Assembly (NCBI RefSeq): GCF_002001205.1
Contig: NZ_MUNZ01000062.1
Span: 34,928 to 98,927, forward strand
DNA: 64,000 nt
Reading direction: 5' to 3'
Source of the DNA: Hydrogenophaga sp. A37
GTDB taxonomy: Bacteria > Pseudomonadota > Gammaproteobacteria > Burkholderiales > Burkholderiaceae_C
Numbering within the stretch: position 1 is the first letter of the stretch; the number at the start of each line of letters is the position of its first letter. Shown piece after piece: positions 15,514 through 24,606 of this stretch. Made by a program: the position numbers and the translations under genes. The notes under the pieces were generated by a model. That model did no database searches. It had not been told where the DNA came from and saw only the letters and a list, made by a program, of their open reading frames with translations.

Positions 15514-16689
15514 TCACTCCAAATGCAAGCGCAGGCTGACGCGGAGTCCGCCCTCGGCGCGGTTGCCCATCGTGAGCGTGCCGCCTTCGCGTTGCGTCAG
15601 GTCGCGCGCGATGGCGAGCCCGAGGCCGTTGCCACTGGTGCCGGTGCCGTCCGGCAAGCGCACCCAGGGCTGGAACACGCGCTCCAGCTGTTCGGGCGCG
15701 ATGCCCGGGCCGTCGTCGTCCACCGTCACCTCCGCCCAACCATCAACCCGCCGGCAGCCCAGACGCGCCGCGCCGCCGTAGCGCAAGGCGTTGTCCACCA
15801 GGTTGTCCACCACCCGGCGCAGCGAGGCCGGGTGCGCCCGCACGTGCAAGGCCGGGGCGGCCTCACCGTCGCCCACAAGCGTGACCGGCAACCCCTGTTC
15901 GGCCAGGTCGTCGGTCAGCGACTGCAGCAGCGCGCCCAGGTCGAGCAGCGCGGGCCTGGCGCCGGTGGCCTGCTCGCGCACCACGGCCAGCGAAGCGTCG
16001 ATCAGCTCGTCCATGGCGCGGATGTCGGCACCCGCCGCTCGGGCCGCGTCGCTCGGCAGCTGCTCCAGGCGCAGCCGCAGCCGGGTGAGCGGCGTGCGCA
16101 GGTCGTGCGAGACGGCGGCCATGTGCAGGCTGCGCTGGTCGAACTGGTGCTTCAAGGCCTGGGCCATGCGGTTGAAGGCTCGCGCCGAATCGCGCACCTC
16201 CACCGTGCCATGCGCGTCGTCGAGCGCGGGCGGGTCTCGGCCCTCGGCCAGGCCTTGCGAGAGCGTGGTCGAGGCCTGCGCAAGGCGCCGCATGGGCACC
16301 GAGAGCCAGCGTGCGCCGATGGCCGCGCCCACGCCGATGAGCAGTGCGCGCAGTGCGTAGTCCAGCCACAGCGCACGCGCGGGCATGCCCCCGCCGACCG
16401 GCCGGCGTTCGCCGTCGGGCCCGAGCATCGGGGGCGCGGGCGGTCGCCACGCCGGTCCCGGGGGCCGCCCGCCATCGCCCGCGAGCGGGTTGCCCGGCGG
16501 CAACGAAGGCAGCGGCGGCAGGGCGGCGGCGCCCTCGGTGGACAAACGACCCATCCACCGGGTACCGACCGGCGACACGACGGAGAAGGCCACCACATGG
16601 CTGAGCACCAGCGTGACCCACATCAGCAGAAACAGACGCAGGAACAGCGAGTCCAGGCGGCCCAGGCGTTCACGCCAGCGCTTCATCAT
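15514..16689 (-). CDS. Two-component sensor histidine kinase (EnvZ/OmpR type)
   Basis: 391 residues. An N-terminal membrane helix (about 16-40) is followed by a periplasmic segment of about 60 residues that is almost entirely Pro/Gly/Ala, then a second helix. A HAMP-like stretch, the HisKA box AVSHDLRTPLTRLR (phospho-His) and a C-terminal ATPase domain with DNALRYG and DDGPGI complete the protein. The start at 16689 overlaps the response-regulator stop by 4 bp, so the pair is one operon. The signal is unknown; the disordered sensor region has no recognisable ligand domain. Confidence 0.93.
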   Translation of the reverse strand: MMKRWRERLGRLDSLFLRLFLLMWVTLVLSHVVAFSVVSPVGTRWMGRLSTEGAAALPPLPSLPPGNPLAGDGGRPPGPAWRPPAPPMLGPDGERRPVGGGMPARALWLDYALRALLIGVGAAIGARWLSVPMRRLAQASTTLSQGLAEGRDPPALDDAHGTVEVRDSARAFNRMAQALKHQFDQRSLHMAAVSHDLRTPLTRLRLRLEQLPSDAARAAGADIRAMDELIDASLAVVREQATGARPALLDLGALLQSLTDDLAEQGLPVTLVGDGEAAPALHVRAHPASLRRVVDNLVDNALRYGGAARLGCRRVDGWAEVTVDDDGPGIAPEQLERVFQPWVRLPDGTGTSGNGLGLAIARDLTQREGGTLTMGNRAEGGLRVSLRLHLE

Positions 16690-17414
16690 CGCGAGCCCTC
16701 CAGTGGCTGGAACACATAGCCCATGCCGCGCAGCGTGCGGATCGGGCCCGACAGCCCGTCGGCGCCGCCGAACTTTGCGCGCAGGCGCGAGACCGCGAGG
16801 TCGATGCTGCGCTCGTTGGCGTCCACGCCGGGCGCGCGTGTGAGTTCGAGCAGGCGCTCGCGCGAGAGTGCCTGGCCCGGGTGGTCGATGAAGGCCACGA
16901 GCAGGCGGTACTCGGCGGCCGACAACGGCGTGACCACGCCCTCGGGCGACTGCAGGCGGCGCTGCACGCGATCAAAGGTCCAGCCACCGATGCGATGGCG
17001 CACGGGTGGCACGGCCGGCCCGGGGCCGCCGCGCAGCACCGCGCGGATGCGCGCCACCAGCTCACGTGGCTCGAAGGGCTTGGGCAGGTAGTCGTCGGCG
17101 CCCAGCTCCAGGCCAAGCACGCGCGAGTGCATGTCGCCCTGCGCGGTGAGCATGATCACCGGCAGCCGGGGCCAGCGCGGCCGCAGCCACTGGCACAGGC
17201 TCAGCCCGTCTTCGCCGGGCAGCATCAGGTCAAGCAGCAGCACATCGACCCCACCGGCCGGCAGGCGCTGCCGCAGCGCAGCGCCGTCGGCCACGGTGTC
17301 GAGCACCATGCCGAAGGGCCGCAGAAAACCGGTGAGCAACTCGCGGATGCCCGGGTCGTCATCGACCAGCAGGCAATGGATCAGGGGGGTCGGGGAAGAA
17401 GGGGTCTCGGGCAT
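16686..17414 (-). CDS. OmpR-family response regulator
   Basis: 242 residues: receiver domain with DDDPGIRELL, phospho-acceptor Asp in LLLDLMLPGEDG and the conserved Lys in YLPKPFEPREL; then a winged-helix DNA-binding domain ending RTLRGMGYVF. It is transcribed first and coupled to the kinase gene by an ATGA overlap. The ATG at 17414 fits. Target genes are not evident; the adjacent dioxygenase-like genes in the same orientation are possible. Confidence 0.94.
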   Translation of the reverse strand: MPETPSSPTPLIHCLLVDDDPGIRELLTGFLRPFGMVLDTVADGAALRQRLPAGGVDVLLLDLMLPGEDGLSLCQWLRPRWPRLPVIMLTAQGDMHSRVLGLELGADDYLPKPFEPRELVARIRAVLRGGPGPAVPPVRHRIGGWTFDRVQRRLQSPEGVVTPLSAAEYRLLVAFIDHPGQALSRERLLELTRAPGVDANERSIDLAVSRLRAKFGGADGLSGPIRTLRGMGYVFQPLEGSR

Positions 17415-17501
17415 GGGGCCACACCGCCAGGGTGCCGGGAAAAGCGCTCAGCCTGCGAGTGTAGGCAAGGAGGGCCGATGGAAGGCGGTGTGTCAGCTTC
17501 T

Positions 17502-19172
17502 TTACGTGCCTGACACGATCCAGCGCGCCGCCTTCTCCGCGATCATCAAAGTGGGGCTGTTGGTGTTGCCGCTGGTGATGGTCGGCATCACGCCCGCGTC
17601 CACCACGCGAAGCCCGGCCACGCCGCGCACGCGCAGGTGGCTGTCGACCACGGCCATCGGGTCGCTGTCCGACCCCATCTGGGTCGTGCCCACCGGGTGG
17701 AAGATGGTGCTGGCAATGTCGCCGGCCAGGCGCGCCAGCTCTTCGTCGCTCTGGTACTGCACGCCGGGCTTGAACTCCTCGGGCCGGTACTTCGCCATCG
17801 CCGGCTGGCCCACGATGCGCCGCGTCACGCGCAGGCTGTCGGCCGCGACCTGTCGGTCTTCTTCGGTGGAGAGGTAGTTGGGCGCGATGGCGGGCGCGTC
17901 GTCGCAGCGCGGTGTCTTGATGCGCACATGCCCCCGGCTCGTGGGGTTGAGGTTGCACACACTCGCCGTGAACGCGGGAAAGCCGTGCAGCGGCTCGCCA
18001 AACGCATCCAGGCTGAGCGGCTGCACGTGGTATTCGAGGTTGGCGTGCGGCTGGGCCGGGTCGCTCTTGGTAAAGGCGCCGAGCTGGCTGGGCGACATGC
18101 TCATCGGCCCGCTGCGCTTGAACGCGTATTCCAAGCCGATGGCCGCTTTGCCCCAGAGCGAGTTCGCCAGCGTGTTGAGCGTCTTCGCGCCCTGGACCTT
18201 GTAGACCGAGCGGATCTGCAAATGGTCTTGCAGGTTCTCGCCCACGCCGTGCAGCGCGTGGTGCACCGGCACGCCCGCGGCCTGCAGCACGGCCGGCGGA
18301 CCGATGCCCGAGAGCTGCAGCACCTGCACCGAGCCGATGCTGCCCGCGCTCAGCACCACCTCGCGCGCGGCGGTCACCGTCACACGCCGACCGCCGCGGC
18401 GCAGCTCGGCGCCGGTGCAGCGCCGCGCGCCCGATGCGTCGCGCGCCAGCGTGAGCCGCTCGACCTGCGTTTCGGTCCACACCGTGAGGTTGGGTCGCTG
18501 CATCACCGGGCGCAGAAAGGCCTTGCTCGCGTTCCAGCGCCAGCCTGATTTCTGGTTCACCTCGAAATAGCCCACGCCCTCGTTGTCGCCCCGGTTGAAG
18601 TCGTCGGTGGCGGGGATGCCGGCCTGTTGCGCGGCCTGGGCGAAGGCGTCGAGCACGTCCCAGCGCAGGCGCTGCTTCTCGACGCGCCACTCACCGCTGC
18701 TGCCCACGGCCTTGTTGCCGTGCAGCAGGGCGAAGGCCGGGTTGCTCAGGCTGTCGCTGCCGCCGTCGAGCTTGTGGTGGTCTTCGTGCGCGCGGAAGTC
18801 GGCCAGGCAGCGCTCCCAGCGCCAGTCACTGTCGCCCGAGAGCAGCGCCCACTGGTCGTAGTCGCGCGCCTGGCCGCGCATGTAGATCATGCCGTTGATG
18901 CTGGAGCAGCCTCCCAGCGTCTTGCCGCGCGGGTAACGCAGCTTTCGCCCGTTCAGCCCCGGGTCGGCCTCGGTCTGGTAGAGCCAGTCGGTGCGCGGGT
19001 TGCCGATGCAATAGAGGTAACCGACCGGGATGTGGATCCAGTGGTAATCGTCCTTGCGACCGGCCTCGATCAGCAGCACGCGTTTGGAGGCGTCGGCGCT
19101 CAAGCGGTTGGCGAGCAGGCAGCCGGCGGTGCCGGCGCCGACGATCACGTAATCAAAGGCGGTGTCGTTCAT
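17502..19172 (-). CDS. GMC-family FAD oxidoreductase (choline/alcohol dehydrogenase-like)
   Basis: 556-residue glucose-methanol-choline oxidoreductase. Visible are the FAD-binding VIVGAGTAG (residues 9-17), the GMC signature block PRGKTLGGCSSINGM, GSIGSVQVLQLSGIG, and the catalytic His region FHPVGTTQMG near the C terminus, ending in NTNSPTLMIAEKAA. The length is normal. The ATG at 19172 is chosen for AGAGG about 7 bases upstream. It is divergent from a LysR gene, which probably controls it. The alcohol substrate is not determined; betA is not claimed. Confidence 0.92.
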   Translation of the reverse strand: MNDTAFDYVIVGAGTAGCLLANRLSADASKRVLLIEAGRKDDYHWIHIPVGYLYCIGNPRTDWLYQTEADPGLNGRKLRYPRGKTLGGCSSINGMIYMRGQARDYDQWALLSGDSDWRWERCLADFRAHEDHHKLDGGSDSLSNPAFALLHGNKAVGSSGEWRVEKQRLRWDVLDAFAQAAQQAGIPATDDFNRGDNEGVGYFEVNQKSGWRWNASKAFLRPVMQRPNLTVWTETQVERLTLARDASGARRCTGAELRRGGRRVTVTAAREVVLSAGSIGSVQVLQLSGIGPPAVLQAAGVPVHHALHGVGENLQDHLQIRSVYKVQGAKTLNTLANSLWGKAAIGLEYAFKRSGPMSMSPSQLGAFTKSDPAQPHANLEYHVQPLSLDAFGEPLHGFPAFTASVCNLNPTSRGHVRIKTPRCDDAPAIAPNYLSTEEDRQVAADSLRVTRRIVGQPAMAKYRPEEFKPGVQYQSDEELARLAGDIASTIFHPVGTTQMGSDSDPMAVVDSHLRVRGVAGLRVVDAGVMPTITSGNTNSPTLMIAEKAARWIVSGT

Positions 19173-19382
19173 TGGAATACCTCTGCCCTGCGGGCGACGG
19201 TGCGAGCTGGCTTGGGAACGGCCCGGCGCTGCGCTCATCGGATGGGTCCCCTCGCTCGGGTGTTCATTTGATGGGCTCATGGCGCAGCGCTCGACGGTGC
19301 GTGCACTGTGCCGGAGGTAGCGCCAGTTTTCCAATGAATTCGATCCGATCCAGGTATAAGTTTGGCAAATAATGTCAGCACC

Positions 19383-20297
19383 ATGACCGCCCGCCTGCCC
19401 ACCACCGATCCCCAGACCCTGCGCGCCTTCGTCGCCGTCGCGCGCGAAGGCAACGTCTCGCGCGCGGCCTTGCGCCTGCACCTGAGCCAGCCGGCCGTGA
19501 GCCTGCAGCTCAAGGCCCTGGCCGAGGCCACCGGGCTACAGCTCTTCACCCGCACGCCGCAGGGCATGGCGCTCACGCACGACGGCGCCGCCCTGTTGCC
19601 GCTGGCCGACCGCGCGCTCGCCGCCCTGGCCGACTTCGGCCAGGCCGCCGCGCGCCTGCACACCACCGTGCGCGGCACGCTGCGCATCGGCACCATCCTC
19701 GACCCCCAGTTCACCCGCCTCGGCGCCTTCCTCAAGCAGCTCGTGGAGGCTGCGCCGCAGATCGGCACCGAGCTGAGCCAGGGCATGAGCGGCGACGCAC
19801 TCGCGCGCATCGGGCGCGGCGAGCTGGACGTGGGCTTCTTCCTCGACCTGCCGCAAAACCCGTTGGGCCCACCCTACCGGGTGCGCGCGCTCACCCGCTT
19901 CACCTACCGCGTGCTCGCGCCCGCCGGCTGGGGGCCGCAGGTGAAAGGCAAAGACTGGAAAGCGCTCGCCGCCCTGCCCTGGCTCGCCACGCCGCCGGCC
20001 AGCGCGCACCACCGGCTGCAGCGCAGCGTGTTCGGCCCCGGCTCGCTCACCGGCCTGGAGCCCCAGCGCGTGGCACTGGTGGACCAGGAAGCCTCGATGC
20101 TCGACCTGGTGAAAAGCGGTGTCGGGCTGTCACTGGCGCGCGACGCGATCGCGATGCGCGAAACACAGGCCCACGGGCTGGTGGTGGCCGATCAGGTGGC
20201 GCTGGAGTGCGATTTGAGCTTCATCTGCCTCGCGGAGCGGGTGGGTGAACCGGTGATCGCGGCGGCGCTGGGGGCGCTGGATGCGGTATGGGGATGA
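19383..20297 (+). CDS. LysR-family transcriptional regulator
   Basis: 304 residues with the N-terminal LysR helix-turn-helix (FVAVAREGNVSRAALRLHLSQP) and a substrate-binding domain. It lies divergently, 210 bp from the GMC oxidoreductase, the usual arrangement for regulator and target. The ATG at 19383 is chosen; the frame extends up only to a TTG. Its C-terminal segment (RDAIAMRETQAHGLVVADQV) is closely related to a broken LysR tail found at 49126-49291. Confidence 0.92.
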   Translation: MTARLPTTDPQTLRAFVAVAREGNVSRAALRLHLSQPAVSLQLKALAEATGLQLFTRTPQGMALTHDGAALLPLADRALAALADFGQAAARLHTTVRGTLRIGTILDPQFTRLGAFLKQLVEAAPQIGTELSQGMSGDALARIGRGELDVGFFLDLPQNPLGPPYRVRALTRFTYRVLAPAGWGPQVKGKDWKALAALPWLATPPASAHHRLQRSVFGPGSLTGLEPQRVALVDQEASMLDLVKSGVGLSLARDAIAMRETQAHGLVVADQVALECDLSFICLAERVGEPVIAAALGALDAVWG

Positions 20298-20427
20298 TCG
20301 CTTGTGGGCTGTTCGACAGCCTTGGCTGCCGTCCCCGAAAGATCGGGGATGATGCGGTGCCTTGCCCTTCCCCCCTGAGCATCCCAGCCTTTCCTTGCAC
20401 CGACCTCCCTGCCCCGGTGCCCCCGCC

Positions 20428-22380
20428 ATGACCCTCCCGAAACCACAGAGCCCGGTCGCCTACCAGGCCCACATCGACGGACTGCGCGCCATCGCCGTTC
20501 TGGCGGTGATCGCCAACCACTTCAGCAAGTCGCTGTTGCCAGGCGGCTACCTCGGCGTGGACATCTTCTTCGTGATCTCGGGTTTCGTGATCACCGCGTC
20601 GCTCGTTTCACGGCCGCACGGAGCGCTTGGGCCGTTTCTGCTCGGTTTCTTTCAGCGCCGCATCAAGCGGCTGTTGCCGGCCCTGCTGGTCTGCGTGCTG
20701 GTCACCGCCGTGCTGATCAGCGCGCTCGACCCGCAGCCGCGCACCAGCCTGCTGACGGGCATCAACGCGCTGTTTGGCTTCTCCAACATCTACCTCTACC
20801 ACCAGGCCATTGACTACTTTGCCCCGGCGGCACAGTCCAACGCCTTCACCCAGACCTGGTCGCTCGGGGTCGAGGAGCAGTTCTATCTGGTGTACCCCTC
20901 GCTGTTCTGGCTGGCCGCCAGCGGGCGGCTGGGTCGGCCGCAGCGGGCCCTTCCGTTGATGGTCGGATGCCTGAGCCTGCTGTCGTACGTGGCCTTCGTG
21001 AACGTCTTCGCGTCCCGCCCCGCCGCCGCCTACTTTTTCACGCCGCTGCGTTTCTGGGAGTTGGGCGCGGGTTGCCTGCTGTACGCGGGGCGCGACAGCC
21101 CCCTGGTGGCCGCGCTGCGCCGCGGCCTGGCGAAGCTGGGCCCGCTGCCCCTGGTGGCCCTGATCGCCTGCCTCTGGGCGCCGGTTCAGCATCTGGTGCC
21201 GGCCAGCACCGCGGCGGTGGCGCTGACGTGCTTGCTGCTCATCGGGCCCACCGGCCTGAGCCAGCGGGTGCTGACCTGGACGCCACTGCGCCACATCGGC
21301 CTGATCTCCTATTCGCTCTACCTGTGGCACTGGACGGTGCTGGTGCTGGCGCGCTGGTCCATCGGCATCGACGCCTGGCACGCGCCCTGGCTGCTGGCGG
21401 CGATGTTCCTGCTGGCCGAGATGTCCTACCGCTGGGTGGAGTCCCCGCTGCGCCACTGGTCGGGTCGCTGGCCCGTGGCGCGCGGCCTGGGGGCGTCGCT
21501 CGCGGTCACGGCGGCGCTGGCGCTGCTGATGACACAGCACCCCCGCCTGCTGTTGCCACTCGACCCAGCACTGCGCGACGCGCCGGCCTTCCTGCAGGTC
21601 AAGGGCAAGGAGTACAACCCCCACTGCGTGGTCGACGGTGAGCAGCGGCGCCTGGAAGCCGATACCTTCGACCTCTGCACGCAAGCGCCCCGTGTGCCCG
21701 GTGGACAGACCGTCTGGGCCATGGGAGACAGCCACGCCGGTCACCTGCAGGGCATGCTGTACCGCCTGCACAAGACCACCGGCGTCGGCGTGCACCTGAT
21801 CGAAACCCCGGGGCGGCCCTACCCCTACGTGGGTCCGGTCTTCGAACCACGGGAACGCATCCTCGAAACCATGTACGCACGCGCGCGCCCTGGCGACGTG
21901 TTGCTGGTTTCACGCTTGTATTTCGATCTCGGCAACGCTCAAGCGCCCGCCGACCACACACCCTGGGCCACCGATCTGCAGGCACTGGCCGGCCGGCTCG
22001 CAGCGCACCGGATGCACCTGGTGGTGGTCGGCCCACCACCGGTGTTCGACTTCGAACATCCAGTGGTGTGCAAGCGCACCTTGTTTTCGAATACCGCCTG
22101 TGCGCAGGATCGAAAAGCCCTGGCCCGCCGGATGGAGCAAGTACACCAATCGCTGGAGCGGTCGCTCGCCGCACAACCCAACGCCCATGTGTTCCACAGC
22201 TTCGACATCCTGTGCCCCGCCACACACACCACCTGCACGCCGGTGCACGCCGGCACAATGATCTACCGCGACCGCGACCACCTCAACACCGCAGGTGCGG
22301 CGCTGCTCGCAGCACCATTGGCCAGCTTTCTCCAGACCCGCGGAATCCTGGCCGTTCGTTCAACGAAGACCGCTTTCTGA
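20428..22380 (+). CDS. OafA-type acyltransferase with C-terminal SGNH domain
   Basis: 650 residues. The first about 370 are an acyltransferase-3 domain with about ten membrane helices (starts YQAHIDGLRAIAVLAVIANH). The C-terminal part is a periplasmic SGNH hydrolase-like domain with GDSHAGH at 433-439 and the Asp/His of RDRDHLN near 616. Such fusions O-acetylate surface polysaccharides, LPS or peptidoglycan. The ATG at 20428 fits the family start. The gene stands alone; no polysaccharide genes are near. Confidence 0.92.
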   Translation: MTLPKPQSPVAYQAHIDGLRAIAVLAVIANHFSKSLLPGGYLGVDIFFVISGFVITASLVSRPHGALGPFLLGFFQRRIKRLLPALLVCVLVTAVLISALDPQPRTSLLTGINALFGFSNIYLYHQAIDYFAPAAQSNAFTQTWSLGVEEQFYLVYPSLFWLAASGRLGRPQRALPLMVGCLSLLSYVAFVNVFASRPAAAYFFTPLRFWELGAGCLLYAGRDSPLVAALRRGLAKLGPLPLVALIACLWAPVQHLVPASTAAVALTCLLLIGPTGLSQRVLTWTPLRHIGLISYSLYLWHWTVLVLARWSIGIDAWHAPWLLAAMFLLAEMSYRWVESPLRHWSGRWPVARGLGASLAVTAALALLMTQHPRLLLPLDPALRDAPAFLQVKGKEYNPHCVVDGEQRRLEADTFDLCTQAPRVPGGQTVWAMGDSHAGHLQGMLYRLHKTTGVGVHLIETPGRPYPYVGPVFEPRERILETMYARARPGDVLLVSRLYFDLGNAQAPADHTPWATDLQALAGRLAAHRMHLVVVGPPPVFDFEHPVVCKRTLFSNTACAQDRKALARRMEQVHQSLERSLAAQPNAHVFHSFDILCPATHTTCTPVHAGTMIYRDRDHLNTAGAALLAAPLASFLQTRGILAVRSTKTAF

Positions 22381-22449
22381 CAGGGCCGCTTCACCTGCCT
22401 GGCGGAAAGGAGGGCCGTTGGGATGATGACGTTCATTCTGAAATTATCA

Positions 22450-22482
22450 AAGTTATCGAAAACAAGTATATTTAGATAACTT
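22450..22482. promoter_or_regulatory. AT-rich inverted repeat upstream of the AAA ATPase gene
   Basis: Perfect 8-bp arms AAGTTATC and GATAACTT separated by 17 bp, in a strikingly AT-rich 60-bp stretch directly before the ATG at 22494. It looks like an operator overlapping the promoter. The regulator is unknown. Confidence 0.55.
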
Positions 22483-22493
22483 CGATACACACC

Positions 22494-23681
22494 ATGGACC
22501 CCATCCACAATCCCTACTCCCCTGGCGCCGGCACCCCGCCCCCCGAACTGGCGGGTCGCGACGAGCTGCGGCGGCGCCTCGACGTCGCCATCGGCCGCGT
22601 GCGCATCGGCAATCCGGCCAAAAGCGTGATCCTTGTCGGTCTGCGCGGCGTGGGCAAAACCGTGCTGCTGGAGCAGATGCGGCAAGACGCGGACCGCTCG
22701 GGCGTCCACACCCTGCGCCTGGAAGCCCCGGAAAACCGCTCCCTGCCCGCGCTGCTGAGCCCGCAATTGCGCCTGGCCCTGCTCAAGCTCAGCACCATCG
22801 AGAGCGCCAAGGCGCTGGCGCAGCGCGGCCTGCGCGCCCTGGCCGGTTTCGCCAAGGCGCTCAAGGTGAAATACGACGACATCGAGGTCGGCATCGACCT
22901 GGAGCCCGAGCTGGGGTTGGCCGACAACGGCGACCTCGAAGGCGACCTGACCACCCTGCTCGAACAGGTGGGACTGGCCGCCCAACAGGCCCAGACGGTG
23001 GTGGTGCTGTTCATCGACGAGCTGCAATACGTCGAAGAGGAACAGCTGGCGGCACTGATCACCGCCCTGCACCGCTGCGCCCAGCAGAAGCTGCCGGTCA
23101 TGCTGGTCGGCGCCGGTCTGCCGCAGTTGGTCGGGAAAGCGGGCAAAGCGAAGTCGTATGCAGAACGCCTGTTTGACTACCCGGTCGTGGGGCCGCTGAG
23201 CCGCGCCGATGCCGCGCTGGCCATCACCAAACCTGCGGAAAACCTGAAGGTCAGCTTTGCGCCCGCCGCCGTGGACCGCATCATCGACATGACCCAGGGC
23301 TACCCGTATTTCCTGCAGGAGTGGAGCAAACAGGCCTGGGACACCGCACAGCGCAGCCCCATCACGCCGGAAGACGTGCAGACCGCAGAACCTCTGACCG
23401 TCGCGGCGCTGGACGAAGGTTTCTTCAAGGTCCGCTTCGACCGCTGCAAACCCAGCGAACGACGCTACCTGCGCGCCATGGCGGAACTCGGCCCCGGCCC
23501 GCACCGCTCGGGCGACATCGCCGCGAAGCTCGGCAAATCGGTCAACACCTTTGCCCCCGTGCGCAGCAGCCTGATCAACAAAGGCATGGTCTGGAGCCCC
23601 AACCACGGCGAGACCGCGTTCACCGTGCCGCTGTTCGATCAGTTCATGCGCCGGGCGATGGTGATGCCTGAGGTGGCGTGA
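22494..23681 (+). CDS. AAA/STAND-like ATPase with C-terminal winged helix
   Basis: 395 residues resembling the single-protein ATPases of the archaeal-ATPase/ORC type. Walker A is GLRGVGKT (49-56), Walker B VVVLFIDELQ (about 175-185), with a sensor-like VMLVGAGLPQL. The C-terminal region (about 325-390) looks like a winged helix. No nuclease or protease domain is fused. Its job is unknown; such ATPases often occur in defence or mobile contexts. A NADAR gene follows after 52 bp on the same strand. Confidence 0.82.
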   Translation: MDPIHNPYSPGAGTPPPELAGRDELRRRLDVAIGRVRIGNPAKSVILVGLRGVGKTVLLEQMRQDADRSGVHTLRLEAPENRSLPALLSPQLRLALLKLSTIESAKALAQRGLRALAGFAKALKVKYDDIEVGIDLEPELGLADNGDLEGDLTTLLEQVGLAAQQAQTVVVLFIDELQYVEEEQLAALITALHRCAQQKLPVMLVGAGLPQLVGKAGKAKSYAERLFDYPVVGPLSRADAALAITKPAENLKVSFAPAAVDRIIDMTQGYPYFLQEWSKQAWDTAQRSPITPEDVQTAEPLTVAALDEGFFKVRFDRCKPSERRYLRAMAELGPGPHRSGDIAAKLGKSVNTFAPVRSSLINKGMVWSPNHGETAFTVPLFDQFMRRAMVMPEVA

Positions 23682-23733
23682 GCAGCTGACACTCACAGAC
23701 CCTCATTCGTCGTTTGAGAAAGCAACCTTCGAC

Positions 23734-24183
23734 ATGCTGGAACCCATCTACTTCTACACAAAGACCGGCCCGTTCTATGAGCTGTCCAACTTCGCGCCCT
23801 ACGGTTTTGAAGCCGAGGGCGTCTATTGGCCGACGGTAGAACACTTTTTCCAGGCTCAGAAATTCACGGACCCCAGTTATCGGGAGCGGGTTCGACTTGC
23901 ACCATCTCCAAGAGAAGCTCGTGCGCTGGGTCAAAGCCGCGCCGTTCCCATCCGCTCCGATTGGGATTCGGCTCGCGAAGAGCTGATGTTCAAAGCACTG
24001 TGCCTCAAGTTTCAGCGTCGGGAACTTCAGACGCTCTTGCTCAGCACGGACTCACGACCCTTGGTTGAAGCGTCACCTTTCGACCACTTCTGGGGCGCCG
24101 GCCAGGATGGTTCAGGACAGAATCGGCTCGGGCACTTGCTTGAGCAGGTGCGCCTGCAGCTCGCCGCCAAAGCTGAGACATAG
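23734..24183 (+). CDS. NADAR (YbiA/DUF1768) family protein
   Basis: 149 residues. Family signatures are present: the FYELSNFAP start region, YWPTVEHFFQAQKF and the C-terminal WGAGQDGSGQNRLGHLLEQVR. NADAR proteins cleave N-glycosidic bonds of riboflavin intermediates, and some remove ADP-ribose from DNA or other targets, as in DarT-NADAR pairs. No DarT-like toxin is seen next to it; the upstream neighbour is the AAA ATPase. Full-length with intact motifs. Confidence 0.92.
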   Translation: MLEPIYFYTKTGPFYELSNFAPYGFEAEGVYWPTVEHFFQAQKFTDPSYRERVRLAPSPREARALGQSRAVPIRSDWDSAREELMFKALCLKFQRRELQTLLLSTDSRPLVEASPFDHFWGAGQDGSGQNRLGHLLEQVRLQLAAKAET

Positions 24184-24210
24184 TCCGCGCACACGCCACC
24201 GCCTCACGCC

Positions 24211-24597
24211 ATGCTCCAACGCATCCACCACGCCGCCATCATCTGCTCGGACTACCCGAGGTCGAAGCGCTTCTACACCGAGGTCCTCGGTCTGAAGGTG
24301 ATCGCCGAACACTTCCGCGAGGCGCGCAACTCGTGGAAGCTGGACCTGGGCCTGCCCGACGGGTCGCAGGTGGAGCTGTTCTCCTTCCCTGGCGCCCCGC
24401 CGCGCCCGTCGTACCCTGAGGCGCAGGGCCTGCGGCACCTGGCGTTTGTGGTCGAGGACGTGGCCGCTTGCAAGGCGCGGCTGGAAGCGCAGGGGATCGC
24501 GGTGGAGCCGGTGCGGGTGGACGAATACACCGGGCGGCGGTTCACATTTTTCAGCGACCCGGACGGCTTGCCGTTGGAGTTGTACGAGGCGGGGTAA
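24211..24597 (+). CDS. VOC-fold protein, glyoxalase I-like (GloA2/YaeR type)
   Basis: 128 residues of the vicinal-oxygen-chelate fold. It starts MLQRIHHAAIICSDYPRSKR and contains HLAFVVEDV and FFSDPDGLPLELYEAG, with metal-ligand His and Glu in the expected places. It resembles the short SMU1112/YaeR-type glyoxalase subgroup. The substrate is not known. It starts 28 bp after the NADAR gene. Confidence 0.88.
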   Translation: MLQRIHHAAIICSDYPRSKRFYTEVLGLKVIAEHFREARNSWKLDLGLPDGSQVELFSFPGAPPRPSYPEAQGLRHLAFVVEDVAACKARLEAQGIAVEPVRVDEYTGRRFTFFSDPDGLPLELYEAG

Positions 24598-24606
24598 TCC
24601 CGGCCC

